The notes under the pieces are model-generated. The model was given only the letters and a program-made list of their open reading frames with translations. It was not told where the DNA came from and did not search any database. A stretch of DNA of 64,000 nucleotides from Lysinibacillus xylanilyticus (GTDB lineage: Bacteria > Bacillota > Bacilli > Bacillales_A > Planococcaceae): NCBI RefSeq assembly GCF_001708185.1, contig NZ_MDDN01000002.1, forward strand, positions 372,001 to 436,000, given 5' to 3'. A program made the position numbers and the translations under genes. This document shows positions 36,887-46,653 of the stretch, piece by piece; position 1 is the first letter of the stretch, and each line of letters begins with the position of its first letter.

Positions 36887-37084
36887 AGATTTCTACTCCT
36901 ATTAGCTTTTACTCTATATATATGAATTACAGGTAACGTTAAAAACCTATTTTTCAAAGTAGTTTTATATATGAATTTGGTTGAAGATGCTTTTAGTTCT
37001 CAATGTTCAATATAAAACTTAAATTCTTTCTATTTTAATTTTATTTGCTTCTAATTCATTAAGAGAACTTCCTTATTTAAAAGA

Positions 37085-38557
37085 CTAATTAGAAAACCAC
37101 CCAACTGGCTTGGCTTTAAAGCTAATATTAACTTGCTTCTGTTCCGAAAATTCATCAAGACCAAAGACTCCTAAACCTCTTCCAACTCCACTTTGTTTAT
37201 AACCACCCCATGGGGCTTGCACTGTTGCAACATGAAAACAATTTACCCATGTAATACCGGCCTTTATTTTGCTGACTACGCGCATTGCTTTCTCCAAATC
37301 CTGACAAAAGACAGCACCAGCCAACCCAAATACTGTATCATTTGCTAAAGTAATTACTTCTTCTTCATCTTTAAATTTTTGAACGACTAAAACAGGACCG
37401 AAGATTTCTTCTTGTACAATTCTCATATCCGGAGTAGTGTTGATAAAAATAGTAGGTTCAACAAAAAAGCCGTTTTCAAACCCGTTCGCTACAATTCTAT
37501 TTCCTCCACAAGCAAGTGTTGCACCTTCCTGTATCCCTATTTCAATATAGTTTAATACCTTTTGCATATGTGCTTCACTTACAAGCGGCCCCATTTCACT
37601 TGTAGGCTTATTTCCATGACCAACGACAATCTTCTTTGCACGCTCTATCAGTCTTTCAATAAATTGATCGTGAATGCTTTCTTCAATTAAGAGACGGGAA
37701 GCTGCTGTGCACACTTGACCACTATTAAAGAAGAGATTAAATAGTGCATTATCTACTGCAATTTCTATGTCATTATCAGCGAATACAATGTTAGGAGATT
37801 TTCCTCCTAATTCTAAGGTGATTTTCTTTGTCTGTTCTGCAGCAACACGCATAATATTCTGACCTGTTTTCGTTCCACCAATAAAAGCCACTTTATCTAC
37901 TAAATTATTTTCGACCATTTCACTACCAACAGAACTTCCAGCTCCCATTACTAGATTAGCGACTCCTGCTGGTACACCAGCCTTTTCTATAATTTCAAAG
38001 AGTTTAACAGCAGTAATCGGTGTAACTTCTGATGGTTTTAGTATAAAAGTATTGCCAGCCGCTAACGCCGGAGCAATCTGCCATGCCGCCATAAGGAGGG
38101 GGAAATTCCATGGAACAATAAGACTACACACGCCGATAGGTTCACGAATGACGATTGTTTGAACTGAATCGCCTACATTATATATTTCGCCTTCTGATTG
38201 AGTAATAAGACTTGCATAGTATCGGAAACACTCAATTGCATTTTGAACATCTGTTTTTGCAGCAAGTAACATTTTTCCACTATTTAATGTTTCTAGCATT
38301 GCTAAATCATCTGCCTCTTCTTCCAACAGATTTGCGATTTTATGCAAATACTTTGCACGAGTTTTAAAAGGGAGTTGTGACCAAATTCCACTATTGAAAG
38401 TACTACGTGCTACTGAGATTGCATATTGTGCATCCTCAGCAGTACCGTCAGCTACTACTGCAAGTAGCTCACCATTTGCAGGATTTTTCACTTCTCTTTT
38501 TTCTTTAGAAATTGAAGTAATCCATTTACCATCAATATACATCCTAAGTTCCAACAT
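37085..38557 (-). CDS. NAD(P)-dependent aldehyde dehydrogenase
   Basis: 490 residues, complete. Catalytic Cys283 in FNSGQVCTAASR, general base Glu249 in LELGGKSPNIVF, oxyanion Asn151 in PWNFPLLMAAWQ, and a FIGGTKTG cofactor loop (226-233). Closest in pattern to betaine-aldehyde and aminoaldehyde dehydrogenases. It oxidises an aldehyde to the acid. With the amidohydrolase and alcohol dehydrogenase downstream on the same strand it suggests an amine or amide degradation route. Good AAAGGAG ribosome site. Confidence 0.92.
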   Translation of the reverse strand: MLELRMYIDGKWITSISKEKREVKNPANGELLAVVADGTAEDAQYAISVARSTFNSGIWSQLPFKTRAKYLHKIANLLEEEADDLAMLETLNSGKMLLAAKTDVQNAIECFRYYASLITQSEGEIYNVGDSVQTIVIREPIGVCSLIVPWNFPLLMAAWQIAPALAAGNTFILKPSEVTPITAVKLFEIIEKAGVPAGVANLVMGAGSSVGSEMVENNLVDKVAFIGGTKTGQNIMRVAAEQTKKITLELGGKSPNIVFADNDIEIAVDNALFNLFFNSGQVCTAASRLLIEESIHDQFIERLIERAKKIVVGHGNKPTSEMGPLVSEAHMQKVLNYIEIGIQEGATLACGGNRIVANGFENGFFVEPTIFINTTPDMRIVQEEIFGPVLVVQKFKDEEEVITLANDTVFGLAGAVFCQDLEKAMRVVSKIKAGITWVNCFHVATVQAPWGGYKQSGVGRGLGVFGLDEFSEQKQVNISFKAKPVGWFSN

Positions 38558-38605
38558 TTATCTCTTCTCCTTTTCGCCAGTCGATATAGGAAACGATGAT
38601 ACTTA

Positions 38606-38700
38606 CTAGGAAGCTCTTATATTCTGATTTGATCCTACGGCAATAATTTGATTTTCACTAACTTCTCTAATTAGTAATTCAATATCAGCACGACGTTATT
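38606..38700 (-). pseudogene. Short C-terminal gene fragment
   Basis: The minus strand reads RRADIELLIREVSENQIIAV then GSNQNIRAS and a stop. It looks coding and has no start or upstream continuation, so it is probably the tail of a deleted gene. Family not recognised. The rest of 38558-38857 holds nothing clear. Confidence 0.3.
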
Positions 38701-38857
38701 TCATTCTTTTAACTCAATTTCTAAACAGCAAAACAAGGAGGATCTCGGTATTGCATGAATGTTCTGTCAACACAACATTTGTTAGGCTTAACTTTTAAAA
38801 TTTCCTAACACAAAAATCTTGTTAAAACATTCTTTTCAAGTTATACGAAATGTTATG

Positions 38858-40477
38858 CTAAACTTTTACTAGAGCTTCATTTTTGTATAAAATTTGTCCA
38901 TCTATAATCGTCATCTCTACTTTTAAATCTTTTATACTATTATTGTTTTGACTTAGAATACTATTATCTAATACTACTAAATCTGCTAATTTCCCTACCT
39001 CTAAGCTACCTTTAATATCTTCTTCGAAACTCGCATATGCTCCATTGATCGTATATATTTTTATAGCTTCCAATATTGTAACTTTTTGATTCACTCCAAT
39101 TTCAGAATTACTGCTACTTACTCGATTGACTGCTGTATGAATGCCTATTAGAGGATTATAATCCGTAACTGGTGCATCAGAACCACCTGCACATATAATA
39201 CCTTTATCAATGAAGTCACGTACTGGATACATATAATTAACTCTTTCCCCATAATTCTTCACATAAATATCTCCAAATTCAAACGGGAAAGGTGGATTTG
39301 GAATTGGAATAACACCAAGGTTCTTCATTCTATCTTGTAAATCTGGTGTAGAAATTCCCGCATGCTCAATTCGATGGCGATGATCTTCTCTTGGGTGCTC
39401 ATTAAGCGCTTTTTCTACACAATTCAAATACATTTCAATTGCTCGATCCCCCTGAGCATGTACTGTTATTTGATAGCCTTTTTTATGAGCTTCACCTAAT
39501 ACACGATAGATTTCATCTTCACTATAGTAAAGAATTCCATGATCATTTGGATTACTTGCATATGGCTCTCTTGTTGCAATAGTAGGACCTGTACTACTTC
39601 CATCCGTAAATATTTTAGCTGGACCAATTTTAAAGCGTTCATCACCCGTACCTGTTAGTACCCCTGCAGATAGCATTTTCCCTACAAATTCATGTGAATT
39701 ATTTAAAGTACAAATGATTGCATAAACACGAACAGCAATATCCTTATTTTTTACTGCTTCCTGTAAAAGACGATAAGTATCTGTATCAGAAACACCTGCT
39801 TCATGGACACTAGTAATACCGGCTTGAACAAAATGATCAGAGGCTATTTTCATCGCTTGTCTTAACTCACCCTCTGAATATTTAGCAATTTCATTCATTC
39901 GCATATTCGCTTTTTCAATTAATTTACCTGTTAATGCACCATTAGCATCTCGCTCAATTACTCCCCCATCAGGATTGCTTGTATAAACATCAATTTCGGC
40001 TAATTCTAATGCTTTACTGTTTACAATAGAAATATGACCACAAGTACGAGTAATCATAATCGGATGTTCTGAAGAAATTTCATCTAGCTCCTTAATAGAT
40101 AAGTAACGCTTTTCTTTTATTGTCGTTTCATTAAAGCCCCACGCTCGAATCCATTGACCTTTAGGAACAGTTTGAACTTTTTTTCGTAATTCCAGTTTTA
40201 TGTCCTCATTTGAAGTAATATTTTGAGCCTTGCAACTGATAGCTAGTTGGTTTAATCCATACATAACTAAATGAATATGAGCATCTATAAACCCTGGGAG
40301 CAATGATTTTCCGCACAAATCAATAACTTCTGTTTTACTGTCTATCAGTTGCTGTACCTCTAAGGTAGAACCTACAAAAATAATACGATTTTCCTTAACT
40401 GCAACAGCTTCTTCAATTCGAGAATCCGCATCCATTGTAATCACTTCACCATTTATAAATACTAAATCTGCTTTCAT
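38858..40477 (-). CDS. Amidohydrolase (YtcJ-type, amidohydrolase 3 family)
   Basis: 539 residues. Metal site HxH in DAHIHL (65-70), further metal ligands in HAQGDRAIEMY and HRIEHAG, and the catalytic aspartate in GGSDAPV. The beta-sandwich is made of the first 60 and last 60 residues (GSLEVGKLADLVVLD). Such enzymes hydrolyse amide or N-formyl bonds; the substrate is unknown. Very strong ribosome site AAGGAGG. Probably one unit with the genes around it. Confidence 0.9.
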   Translation of the reverse strand: MKADLVFINGEVITMDADSRIEEAVAVKENRIIFVGSTLEVQQLIDSKTEVIDLCGKSLLPGFIDAHIHLVMYGLNQLAISCKAQNITSNEDIKLELRKKVQTVPKGQWIRAWGFNETTIKEKRYLSIKELDEISSEHPIMITRTCGHISIVNSKALELAEIDVYTSNPDGGVIERDANGALTGKLIEKANMRMNEIAKYSEGELRQAMKIASDHFVQAGITSVHEAGVSDTDTYRLLQEAVKNKDIAVRVYAIICTLNNSHEFVGKMLSAGVLTGTGDERFKIGPAKIFTDGSSTGPTIATREPYASNPNDHGILYYSEDEIYRVLGEAHKKGYQITVHAQGDRAIEMYLNCVEKALNEHPREDHRHRIEHAGISTPDLQDRMKNLGVIPIPNPPFPFEFGDIYVKNYGERVNYMYPVRDFIDKGIICAGGSDAPVTDYNPLIGIHTAVNRVSSSNSEIGVNQKVTILEAIKIYTINGAYASFEEDIKGSLEVGKLADLVVLDNSILSQNNNSIKDLKVEMTIIDGQILYKNEALVKV

Positions 40478-40690
40478 TTGTTACATCCTCCTTCGACTCT
40501 TTGAATTAATCTAATAAATATGATTCTATTATGATAGAACATTTTTTCCTAAATCATCATTTTGCAAAACGGTACTTTTTCTAGTAAAAGCACTCATCCA
40601 AGCATGACTAGACTAAAAAATGCAGTAGAAGCTAACTGAATAATGAGACTATAGGACATAATATTTAAAAGCGCTATCCTTTTGCAACAA

Positions 40691-41344
40691 TCACTTTTTA
40701 AAATTTTGTGTTAATCCAGCTGCACTAGACATAAGCATGCCGGAAGTTGGAACCAACGCAATTAATAAACCAGCTGCACCAATAATTCCTATAATCCATG
40801 GAATCAAATGTTTTTATTGCTAAATGTAACAGAGATAAATCTCCATTTTCTAAACCAGGTGTAATAATAGCCCCTGAAAAAACAATGAAGAATTGTATAG
40901 AAAGGTAGAGTAATTTTTTGCGAAGATTTTTTTCATTTTTTGCAGATAGAATAACCATGAAGCCACGCGGAAGAATATAAAAACCAATAGCCTAATTAAA
41001 ACAGTAGAAATAAACCAGGAATTAAACAAACCTTGATTGCCAATCACATCAAAAACCAATTTCAATGATGGATGTATAGCCGTTGTTAAGTAACTCATGT
41101 GTCCATCAGCACATAATCAGCCATTACACTAGCTTCCAAAGAACGTATAATAATATAAGTTTTTGTTGACTAATAAAATCACTGTATCTAATGTCCGTGA
41201 ATGTTAAATGTTGGGTAAATCTTAGATGAAGTCATTAAAAAAATCATTAAACCGTACAAATAGATCATTATAAAATTACCTCTTTACAAATATTGTATAA
41301 AGGATATTGACGATCATAAGCAAAATGACTGTAGCCAAATTCAT
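40691..41344 (-). pseudogene. Sodium:solute symporter (SSS family), wrecked
   Basis: C-terminal pieces in three frames can be joined: HPSLKLVFDVIGNQGLFNSW, then FYILPRGFMVILSAKNEKNL, then GAIITPGLENGDLSLLHLAI, then TFDPWIIGIIGAAGLLIALV ending PTSGMLMSSAAGLTQNFKK stop. This is the typical end of an SSS carrier. An N-terminal start (MNLATVILLMIVNILYTIFV) sits near 41344, with most of the middle deleted. The cluster's own substrate importer has therefore been lost. Confidence 0.8.
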
Positions 41345-41399
41345 TATTTAATCGAGGTTGTCTACCGCCTGAGCTAGTTAAAATAAACCCCTTATACAT

Positions 41400-42452
41400 T
41401 CACCACTTATTAACAACCGTAACACCCATATTTGCATAAGTCCCCATGGATTCAATTACACTTCCCGCTTCTTCTATAGATATTGTTTGAGTTACTAAAT
41501 CTTTAGGACTTAATATCCCATTTTCAATCATTCGTAACATTTGAGGAAATCTTGGTGCTTGCATACCATAAGAGCCAACAATCTGTATTTCATTAATGAC
41601 CATAAGATCAATAGGAACGGGGATCATCCCTTTTTCATTACTGGTTGTTAATCCTATTTGTAAATGGCGCCCTCTTTTAGCTAAGCTATTTATAGCTGAT
41701 TGACAAGTTTCAGTTATTCCAAGAGCATCCACCGACACGTGAGCACCGCCTTTTGTTAATTCTTTAATCAACTCAGCAGCATTTTCTTTTTTGGAATTGA
41801 CTGTGGCTACAGCACCTAATTTCTTTGCAAAAGCTAATTTTTCATCATTAATATCAACTGCTATAGCGTGTGCTCCTAGTGCTGTAATAATTTGAATTGC
41901 AGAAAGGCCAACTCCCCCACAACCATGGACAGCAACCCATTCCCCCGGTCTTACCTGTGCTTGATCAGTAACCCCGTGAAATGCCGTCATAAATCGACAT
42001 CCAATACCAGCTGCCTCAACAAAGTCAATATTTTCCGGTAAAATTACTAGATTGGTATCAGCATTAGGGATATGAACAAATTTTCCGTATCCACCCCAAA
42101 TGGTGATTCCAGGTAACGTAATGTTATCGCAAACATTATGGTGTCCAGCTTGACACATAGGACATGTGCCATCACCTTGAGTAAAAGGAACAATTACTCT
42201 GTCGCCTTTCTTGAACCTTGTAACGTCTTTCCCAACATCTTCTACAACACCACAAAACTCATGTCCCATTATATGAGGAAGAGGAGTCTCAACTCCCAAC
42301 CAATTCCAATGCCCTAACCAGCTGTGCCAATCACTTCTGCAAACTCCGTTAGCTTCAACACGAACAATTACTCCATCTGCTGTGTTCGTTGGATCTGGCA
42401 TATTTCTAATAACTAATGGCTTGCCGATTTCTTCTAAGACAAGTGCTCTCAT
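41400..42452 (-). CDS. Zinc-dependent alcohol dehydrogenase (MDR family)
   Basis: 350 residues. Catalytic zinc ligands Cys38 and His64-Glu65 (GHEFCGVVEDVG). Rossmann site HGCGGVGLSAIQI. The structural zinc lobe has only three cysteines (C97, C100, C108): the first is Asp94 (QGDGTCPMC). It oxidises an alcohol to an aldehyde that the aldehyde dehydrogenase nearby could use. AAAGGCGGGG ribosome site. Substrate unknown. Confidence 0.92.
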   Translation of the reverse strand: MRALVLEEIGKPLVIRNMPDPTNTADGVIVRVEANGVCRSDWHSWLGHWNWLGVETPLPHIMGHEFCGVVEDVGKDVTRFKKGDRVIVPFTQGDGTCPMCQAGHHNVCDNITLPGITIWGGYGKFVHIPNADTNLVILPENIDFVEAAGIGCRFMTAFHGVTDQAQVRPGEWVAVHGCGGVGLSAIQIITALGAHAIAVDINDEKLAFAKKLGAVATVNSKKENAAELIKELTKGGAHVSVDALGITETCQSAINSLAKRGRHLQIGLTTSNEKGMIPVPIDLMVINEIQIVGSYGMQAPRFPQMLRMIENGILSPKDLVTQTISIEEAGSVIESMGTYANMGVTVVNKW

Positions 42453-43276
42453 AAAATCCCCGCCTTTTATATTTTCTTTACTTTACCAGAAATCAGAATT
42501 TTCCATCATCTCTCATATAGTTAAAATAAGAGAGTATTTTTTTTTACATTATGTCCATTGTGAAATCAAAGAGAACAGTTTATCAAGTTTAATGTTACTT
42601 TCACTTATTCATAGACTTACTGATGCAGCAATCAGGTCTAAATATACTTGTAGTAGTGCCACCTCTCTTCCCTCACATTGAATCTTACTGCTATCCTAAA
42701 ACAACAAACGATTAGCTGGTTAGTTCAAAATAACATCAATCTTTAGAAAACAGCCGAAAATTTATTACAAAGCTATAAGGTGTTCGAGTGGGCATACAAT
42801 CGGCATTCGTTTGCTTCAGTTATTTTCCATTCATTACTGTTACTCGAATTATTTATCTTAATTAAAGTACTACCATCCTCACGTCTCAAAAAAATCAGGG
42901 CAGTTCGATACAGAACAGACAAGTACCACATTCGTACCACTTTTATTTGTGTAGAAACTTTTCATTTTATATCCTTTTCTAACGTATTCTCAAAAAAGGA
43001 AAAGCGCCTAAAACCCTTGATGTCAAAGGATTTGAAGCGCTTTTCAGTTAGTTCAAACTTATTCTATCTGAACCTTGAAACGTCGTAGGTGAAATGGAGT
43101 AGTAGAGTATATCTATTCTATTAATTACATTAGTAGCTTTGTAAAAAAATCTAAGAGAAAAGATCGAATTTAGTTTACACAGTCTTTATTAAGCTTTAAA
43201 TATATCTACATACTAGTTCAACATCCCTTTTCTAAAATATAGTTGAATACATATTTTAAGATAGGAGATGGAGAAA
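42453..43276. other. Intergenic region with one repeat element
   Basis: About 820 bp. A 102-codon open frame crosses the repeat at 42949-43050 but has no ribosome site. The stretch near 43190-43260 probably holds the promoter of the phosphodiesterase gene. Confidence 0.4.
42949..43050 (+). repeat. Dispersed hairpin element, copy 3
   Basis: Aligns with 18541-18650 over its whole length and has the better hairpin: AAAAGCGCCTAAAACCCTTGA pairing in part with CAAAGGATTTGAAGCGCTTTT. Confidence 0.55.
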
Positions 43277-44107
43277 ATGAGTAAAAAATTATTAATAGGT
43301 GCAGGGTTGGCATTATCATTGTTATTCACCCCGTTCAATCAAGCGTTTGCAGAAAAACCAACAGTAGGCGAAAGAAAACAGGTAGAAAATGTAGCACACC
43401 GTGGTGCAGCAGGTTATGCACCTGAAAATACGATTGCTGCTTATGATTTAGCAGTTGATATGAAAGCCGATTATATTGAAATAGACGTTCAAAGAAGTAA
43501 AGATGGGGAATTAGTATCGATTCATGATACAACAGTAGATCGTACAACAGATGGAACAGGAAAAGTAGGGGATTTAACACTTGAACAGCTTAAAAGTCTT
43601 GATGCAGGTAGTTGGAAAGGGGAACAATTTACAGGAGAACAAATTCCAACATTTGAAGAGATTCTTGATCGTTACCATGGGAAGGTTGGAATTTTAATAG
43701 AATTAAAAGCTCCAGAGTATTACCCTGGTATTGAACAACAAGTGGCAGAGTTAATAAAAGAACGAAATCTCGATAAACCACAAAATAAAAAAATCATCAT
43801 TCAATCTTTTAACTTTGAGTCAATGAAAAAAATGAATCAGCTTCTTCCTCAAGTTCAAATTGGTGTATTAACTTCTAATCGTGCACATACAACTACGGAT
43901 GCTTTAAAAGAGTTTTCTACCTATGCGGATTGGTTTAACCCAAGCTATGGAATTGTGACAAAAGAGTTAGTGGATCAAGTTCACTCTAATGGTATGAAAA
44001 TTGGATCATGGACGGTACGTAGTCAAGAAGCTGCAGACTTTCTATTTGAAATGAAGGTAGATGCAATAATTTCTGATTATCCAGATTATGTAGATCCTAG
44101 AAATTAA
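43277..44107 (+). CDS. Secreted glycerophosphodiester phosphodiesterase
   Basis: 276 residues from ATG 43277, 9 nt after AGGAG. Signal peptide of about 25 residues ending AFA. The GDPD TIM barrel shows VAHRGAAGYAPENT (catalytic H41-R42), YIEIDVQ (metal ligands E68, D70) and SIHDTTVDRTT (H83). It releases glycerol 3-phosphate from glycerophosphodiesters or teichoic acid outside the cell, like Bacillus GlpQ. Single gene with its own terminator. Confidence 0.93.
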   Translation: MSKKLLIGAGLALSLLFTPFNQAFAEKPTVGERKQVENVAHRGAAGYAPENTIAAYDLAVDMKADYIEIDVQRSKDGELVSIHDTTVDRTTDGTGKVGDLTLEQLKSLDAGSWKGEQFTGEQIPTFEEILDRYHGKVGILIELKAPEYYPGIEQQVAELIKERNLDKPQNKKIIIQSFNFESMKKMNQLLPQVQIGVLTSNRAHTTTDALKEFSTYADWFNPSYGIVTKELVDQVHSNGMKIGSWTVRSQEAADFLFEMKVDAIISDYPDYVDPRN

Positions 44108-44128
44108 TCTTTTTGTAGAGAAGTTAAG

Positions 44129-44153
44129 AAGGAGTAGTTGCTACTCCTTTTTT
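44129..44153 (+). terminator. Terminator of the phosphodiesterase gene
   Basis: AAGGAGTAG-TTG-CTACTCCTT followed by TTTT. Confidence 0.85.
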
Positions 44154-44344
44154 GTTTGGACGGAAATCAATCTTTTAGTTATTTGGCAAGAGTACGCCCC
44201 CTTTGACACGGTGCTAACATCAACATGAACGTTATTCAGCTTTGCTGATATACTGTTGCTGTAATCCTGTCTTTTGAACATATAAAAAATGCCTTCAGCA
44301 TATTCATCAAAATCAACATAATCGATTTTCCCTATATACCGCAT
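44141..44344 (-). CDS. Doubtful 67-codon open frame
   Basis: Overlaps the terminator of the phosphodiesterase gene and ends inside it. The product (MRYIGKIDYVDFDEYAEGIF at the start) matches nothing I know. It may be a remnant of an older prophage's accessory gene; expression is unsupported. Confidence 0.2.
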   Translation of the reverse strand: MRYIGKIDYVDFDEYAEGIFYMFKRQDYSNSISAKLNNVHVDVSTVSKGAYSCQITKRLISVQTKKE

Positions 44345-44391
44345 TCTTCGTTCACAAAAAATTTTATAATAAGGACTAAAACAACAAATTG

Positions 44392-44757
44392 TTACCGATT
44401 TTTATTTAAGTATTGTAATAAATAATCAACAATCACAAATATCGTTATATAAATACTACCTATTGAGGAAGTTAGATAAAAAGTATCTTTAAAAATATCA
44501 ATATTAGCTAAACTAATTAGTATTGAAAAAATGAATGTGCAAATTAAGTGCTTAATATATATAAATACAACATTTTTATTTTTACTGTATTTTTCAATCA
44601 CAATTGATACCACTACAGCTACAAGCATGGCAGGTGCAGTAAATGCAGTACCATAAATACCATATGAAATGCTATACGTATATTCAATAAATAATGGAAT
44701 AATAAATATCCCTAGAATTAATGTAATGACAGCTGAAATAATTTTGTTTTTCAACAT
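44392..44757 (-). CDS. Four-TM membrane protein, chromosomal copy
   Basis: 121 residues with four hydrophobic segments and a conserved middle EKYSKNKNVVFIYIKHLICT. It is about three-quarters identical to the protein at 49623-49994, and the flanking DNA is also similar. It lies just outside the prophage attachment junction, so it is probably left from an earlier related prophage. No known domain; an immunity, holin-like or exclusion role is conceivable. Confidence 0.6.
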   Translation of the reverse strand: MLKNKIISAVITLILGIFIIPLFIEYTYSISYGIYGTAFTAPAMLVAVVVSIVIEKYSKNKNVVFIYIKHLICTFIFSILISLANIDIFKDTFYLTSSIGSIYITIFVIVDYLLQYLNKNR

Positions 44758-45129
44758 CACACTTCACATCCCTGATTCATTTTTTATGCTTTTAAAAAAT
44801 GCCATGGAAATAAGACATAATCAACAATATGTAAAAATTCAATTCAACATTAAATTTATGTACCTCTTTATTAAATCATATAACCACAGTAAATAGTAAA
44901 AATTTTACTTTTTTCATATAAATTTATAAGTAATTTTTAAACCAATACGGCAATTAAGTAATCTAGGTCTTTATTGTTACTAGAATAGATTCGTCATACG
45001 ATAAATGCCAAGACATTTCATTTCAACAACTGCTTGTATTGCGTATGTTCTAGTAATGAATCGTCAATTGTTACTATATCGGACGATTTGTACATAATTA
45101 GCATTTACAATCTTGTATTTACCAAGTGC

Positions 45130-45262
45130 TTACTTCGTTGCATTCGCTTGAGCTTGCGTTGAATAGTTGCCTGATTGAACTCGATACAATTTGCAATCAT
45201 TAACACCTTCTACAGCTTGCTCCTTATCGTTAACAATAAGTTGAACTTTATTTTGCTATTAC
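45130..45262 (-). pseudogene. SPOR-domain fragment (endolysin amidase C-terminus)
   Basis: The minus strand reads QLIVNDKEQAVEGVNDCKLY then RVQSGNYSTQAQANATK and a stop. This is the repeated core of SPOR peptidoglycan-binding domains found at the end of phage and sporulation amidases. No N-terminal enzyme part remains. Together with the four-TM gene it marks prophage debris on the chromosomal side of the junction. Confidence 0.6.
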
Positions 45263-45290
45263 TCGGGTACAATAACAGTACCCTCTAACT

Positions 45291-45325
45291 AAAAAAGCCT
45301 TACAACCGATATGGCTGTAAGGCTT
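45291..45325 (-). terminator. Terminator after the tRNA-Arg fragment
   Basis: AAGCCTTACA (45295-45304) and TGTAAGGCTT (45316-45325) pair perfectly; six T follow on the minus strand. Probably the original tRNA terminator. Confidence 0.8.
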
Positions 45326-45330
45326 ACATT

Positions 45331-45381
45331 GACGTCCCAGGAGGGATTCGAACCCCCGACCGACGGCTTAGAAGGCTGTCG
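45331..45381 (-). other. Truncated tRNA-Arg(TCT): prophage attachment half-site
   Basis: Minus strand reads the anticodon arm (CGACAGC-CTTCTAA-GCCGTCG, one mispair), variable loop, T-arm (GGGGGTTCGAATCCC) and the 3' acceptor strand. The 5' half (acceptor strand, D-arm) is absent and no CCA is encoded. A 3' tRNA fragment next to prophage genes is the classical attR/attL core. GGGCAAATT-type sequence follows on the phage side near 45510. Confidence 0.85.
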
Positions 45382-45717
45382 TATCTTATATATACGTTAA
45401 TATACACTTATATAACCTTGATTTAATAGGTTTTTAATCAACTTATATTTAATAAATTATTTAAAATTTATATATATTTTTCTGCTTTTATATTCGTTTA
45501 GACAAATTTGGGGCAAATTAAAATCTGACTGATTATGTTTATTGGAAGGAACCAGGTTTCTTTGAATGGTTAGAATTTGAAGCAAAGTCCTCAAACCGAA
45601 TCAGATAAAAGTTAGCGTATAGCTAATCTTGGTCTTAAAAACCTCGATAAATAATAAAGAGACTAGCATGTCCAATCATTTAGACTTGCTAGTCTCATAT
45701 GTATTCAATTAATAATT

Positions 45718-46650
45718 TTAATTACTACTATCTCTAAGTAAATTTACCTTTTCATCAACCTTAGATTGGATATTTCTGCCTATTTCTAAAACCAAATCAA
45801 TTTTTTTATCTAATGACCAGTCGTTTTCGCTAACTGCATCACCATAACTAGCAATAATTTTAGGTATAATCTCTAAAGTTATCATTAATATAACTTTGGA
45901 TTTCAAAGAATCAGGAAGTTCCATAAAATGGGAACCCGTGTAATTTTCAAAATTTATATCAATTGATCCATTCAATTTCAGAAATAGTTCAATTGTGTGA
46001 TCCTCATATTCTAGTATAGGTTTTACATAAGACACTCCCTCGTTTTCGAACAAGAAAGCTAAAGTACTCAAAGCATTCATTATCCTGTTCCCAGAACCAA
46101 TAACTTCTGCGAGCTGATTATCAGTAGATCCCTTAAAACCAACTATTTTTTTTATTACTAAATGAGATTCTTCATCGATTGAATCACTTTCATTATTTAG
46201 TACTTTTGAAATCATCCATATAAAAAAATCTTCTGTAATATTATAGCTATTTGATTTAATTTCTCCCTGTCCTCTATAATTATTGATTTTACGTAAGATC
46301 GTCTTCGTTGCATCGTTATTTGATTTATTTACTATTAGTTGAGTTCTATAACCGTCTGTAAATATCACAATAAAACCATTATTGTTTGCAATACGAGCTG
46401 AACGCATTTCATTTCTTTCTTCCCCTGAACGCGGTTTTTCATACACAAATTTTATCATATTATACTTTATTTCAGTATTATTTAAATTAATAGTTTGTGT
46501 TTCTTCAAAAACTTTTTCATTATAAAAACTTAGTGTATCACCTGTAAAAGGATCAATATAAGGTGTACACCATTCACTATAATTAAGCATATTTCCAATT
46601 ATTTCTTCCATTTGATTACCTGTATCATCAGACCATCTTGAAAGTACCAT
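45718..46650 (-). CDS. Unknown protein, third gene of prophage accessory operon
   Basis: 310 residues, soluble, acidic, not recognised. An N-terminal region contains SARIANNNGFIVIFTDGYRT, and a helical C-terminal half contains EVIGSGNRIMNALSTLAFLF. No nucleotide-binding or nuclease motif is evident. It starts 3 nt after the preceding membrane-protein gene with an AGGGGAAA site, so the three genes form one transcript. A place between lysis genes and the attachment site is typical for lysogenic-conversion or anti-phage genes. Confidence 0.7.
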   Translation of the reverse strand: MVLSRWSDDTGNQMEEIIGNMLNYSEWCTPYIDPFTGDTLSFYNEKVFEETQTINLNNTEIKYNMIKFVYEKPRSGEERNEMRSARIANNNGFIVIFTDGYRTQLIVNKSNNDATKTILRKINNYRGQGEIKSNSYNITEDFFIWMISKVLNNESDSIDEESHLVIKKIVGFKGSTDNQLAEVIGSGNRIMNALSTLAFLFENEGVSYVKPILEYEDHTIELFLKLNGSIDINFENYTGSHFMELPDSLKSKVILMITLEIIPKIIASYGDAVSENDWSLDKKIDLVLEIGRNIQSKVDEKVNLLRDSSN

Positions 46651-46653
46651 ATT

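Noticed and set aside
42780-43088. Plus-strand open frame of 102 codons
   Set aside because: Runs through a dispersed repeat and lacks a ribosome site.
45331-45381. Functional tRNA-Arg gene
   Set aside because: The 5' acceptor strand and D-arm are absent and the anticodon stem has a mispair.
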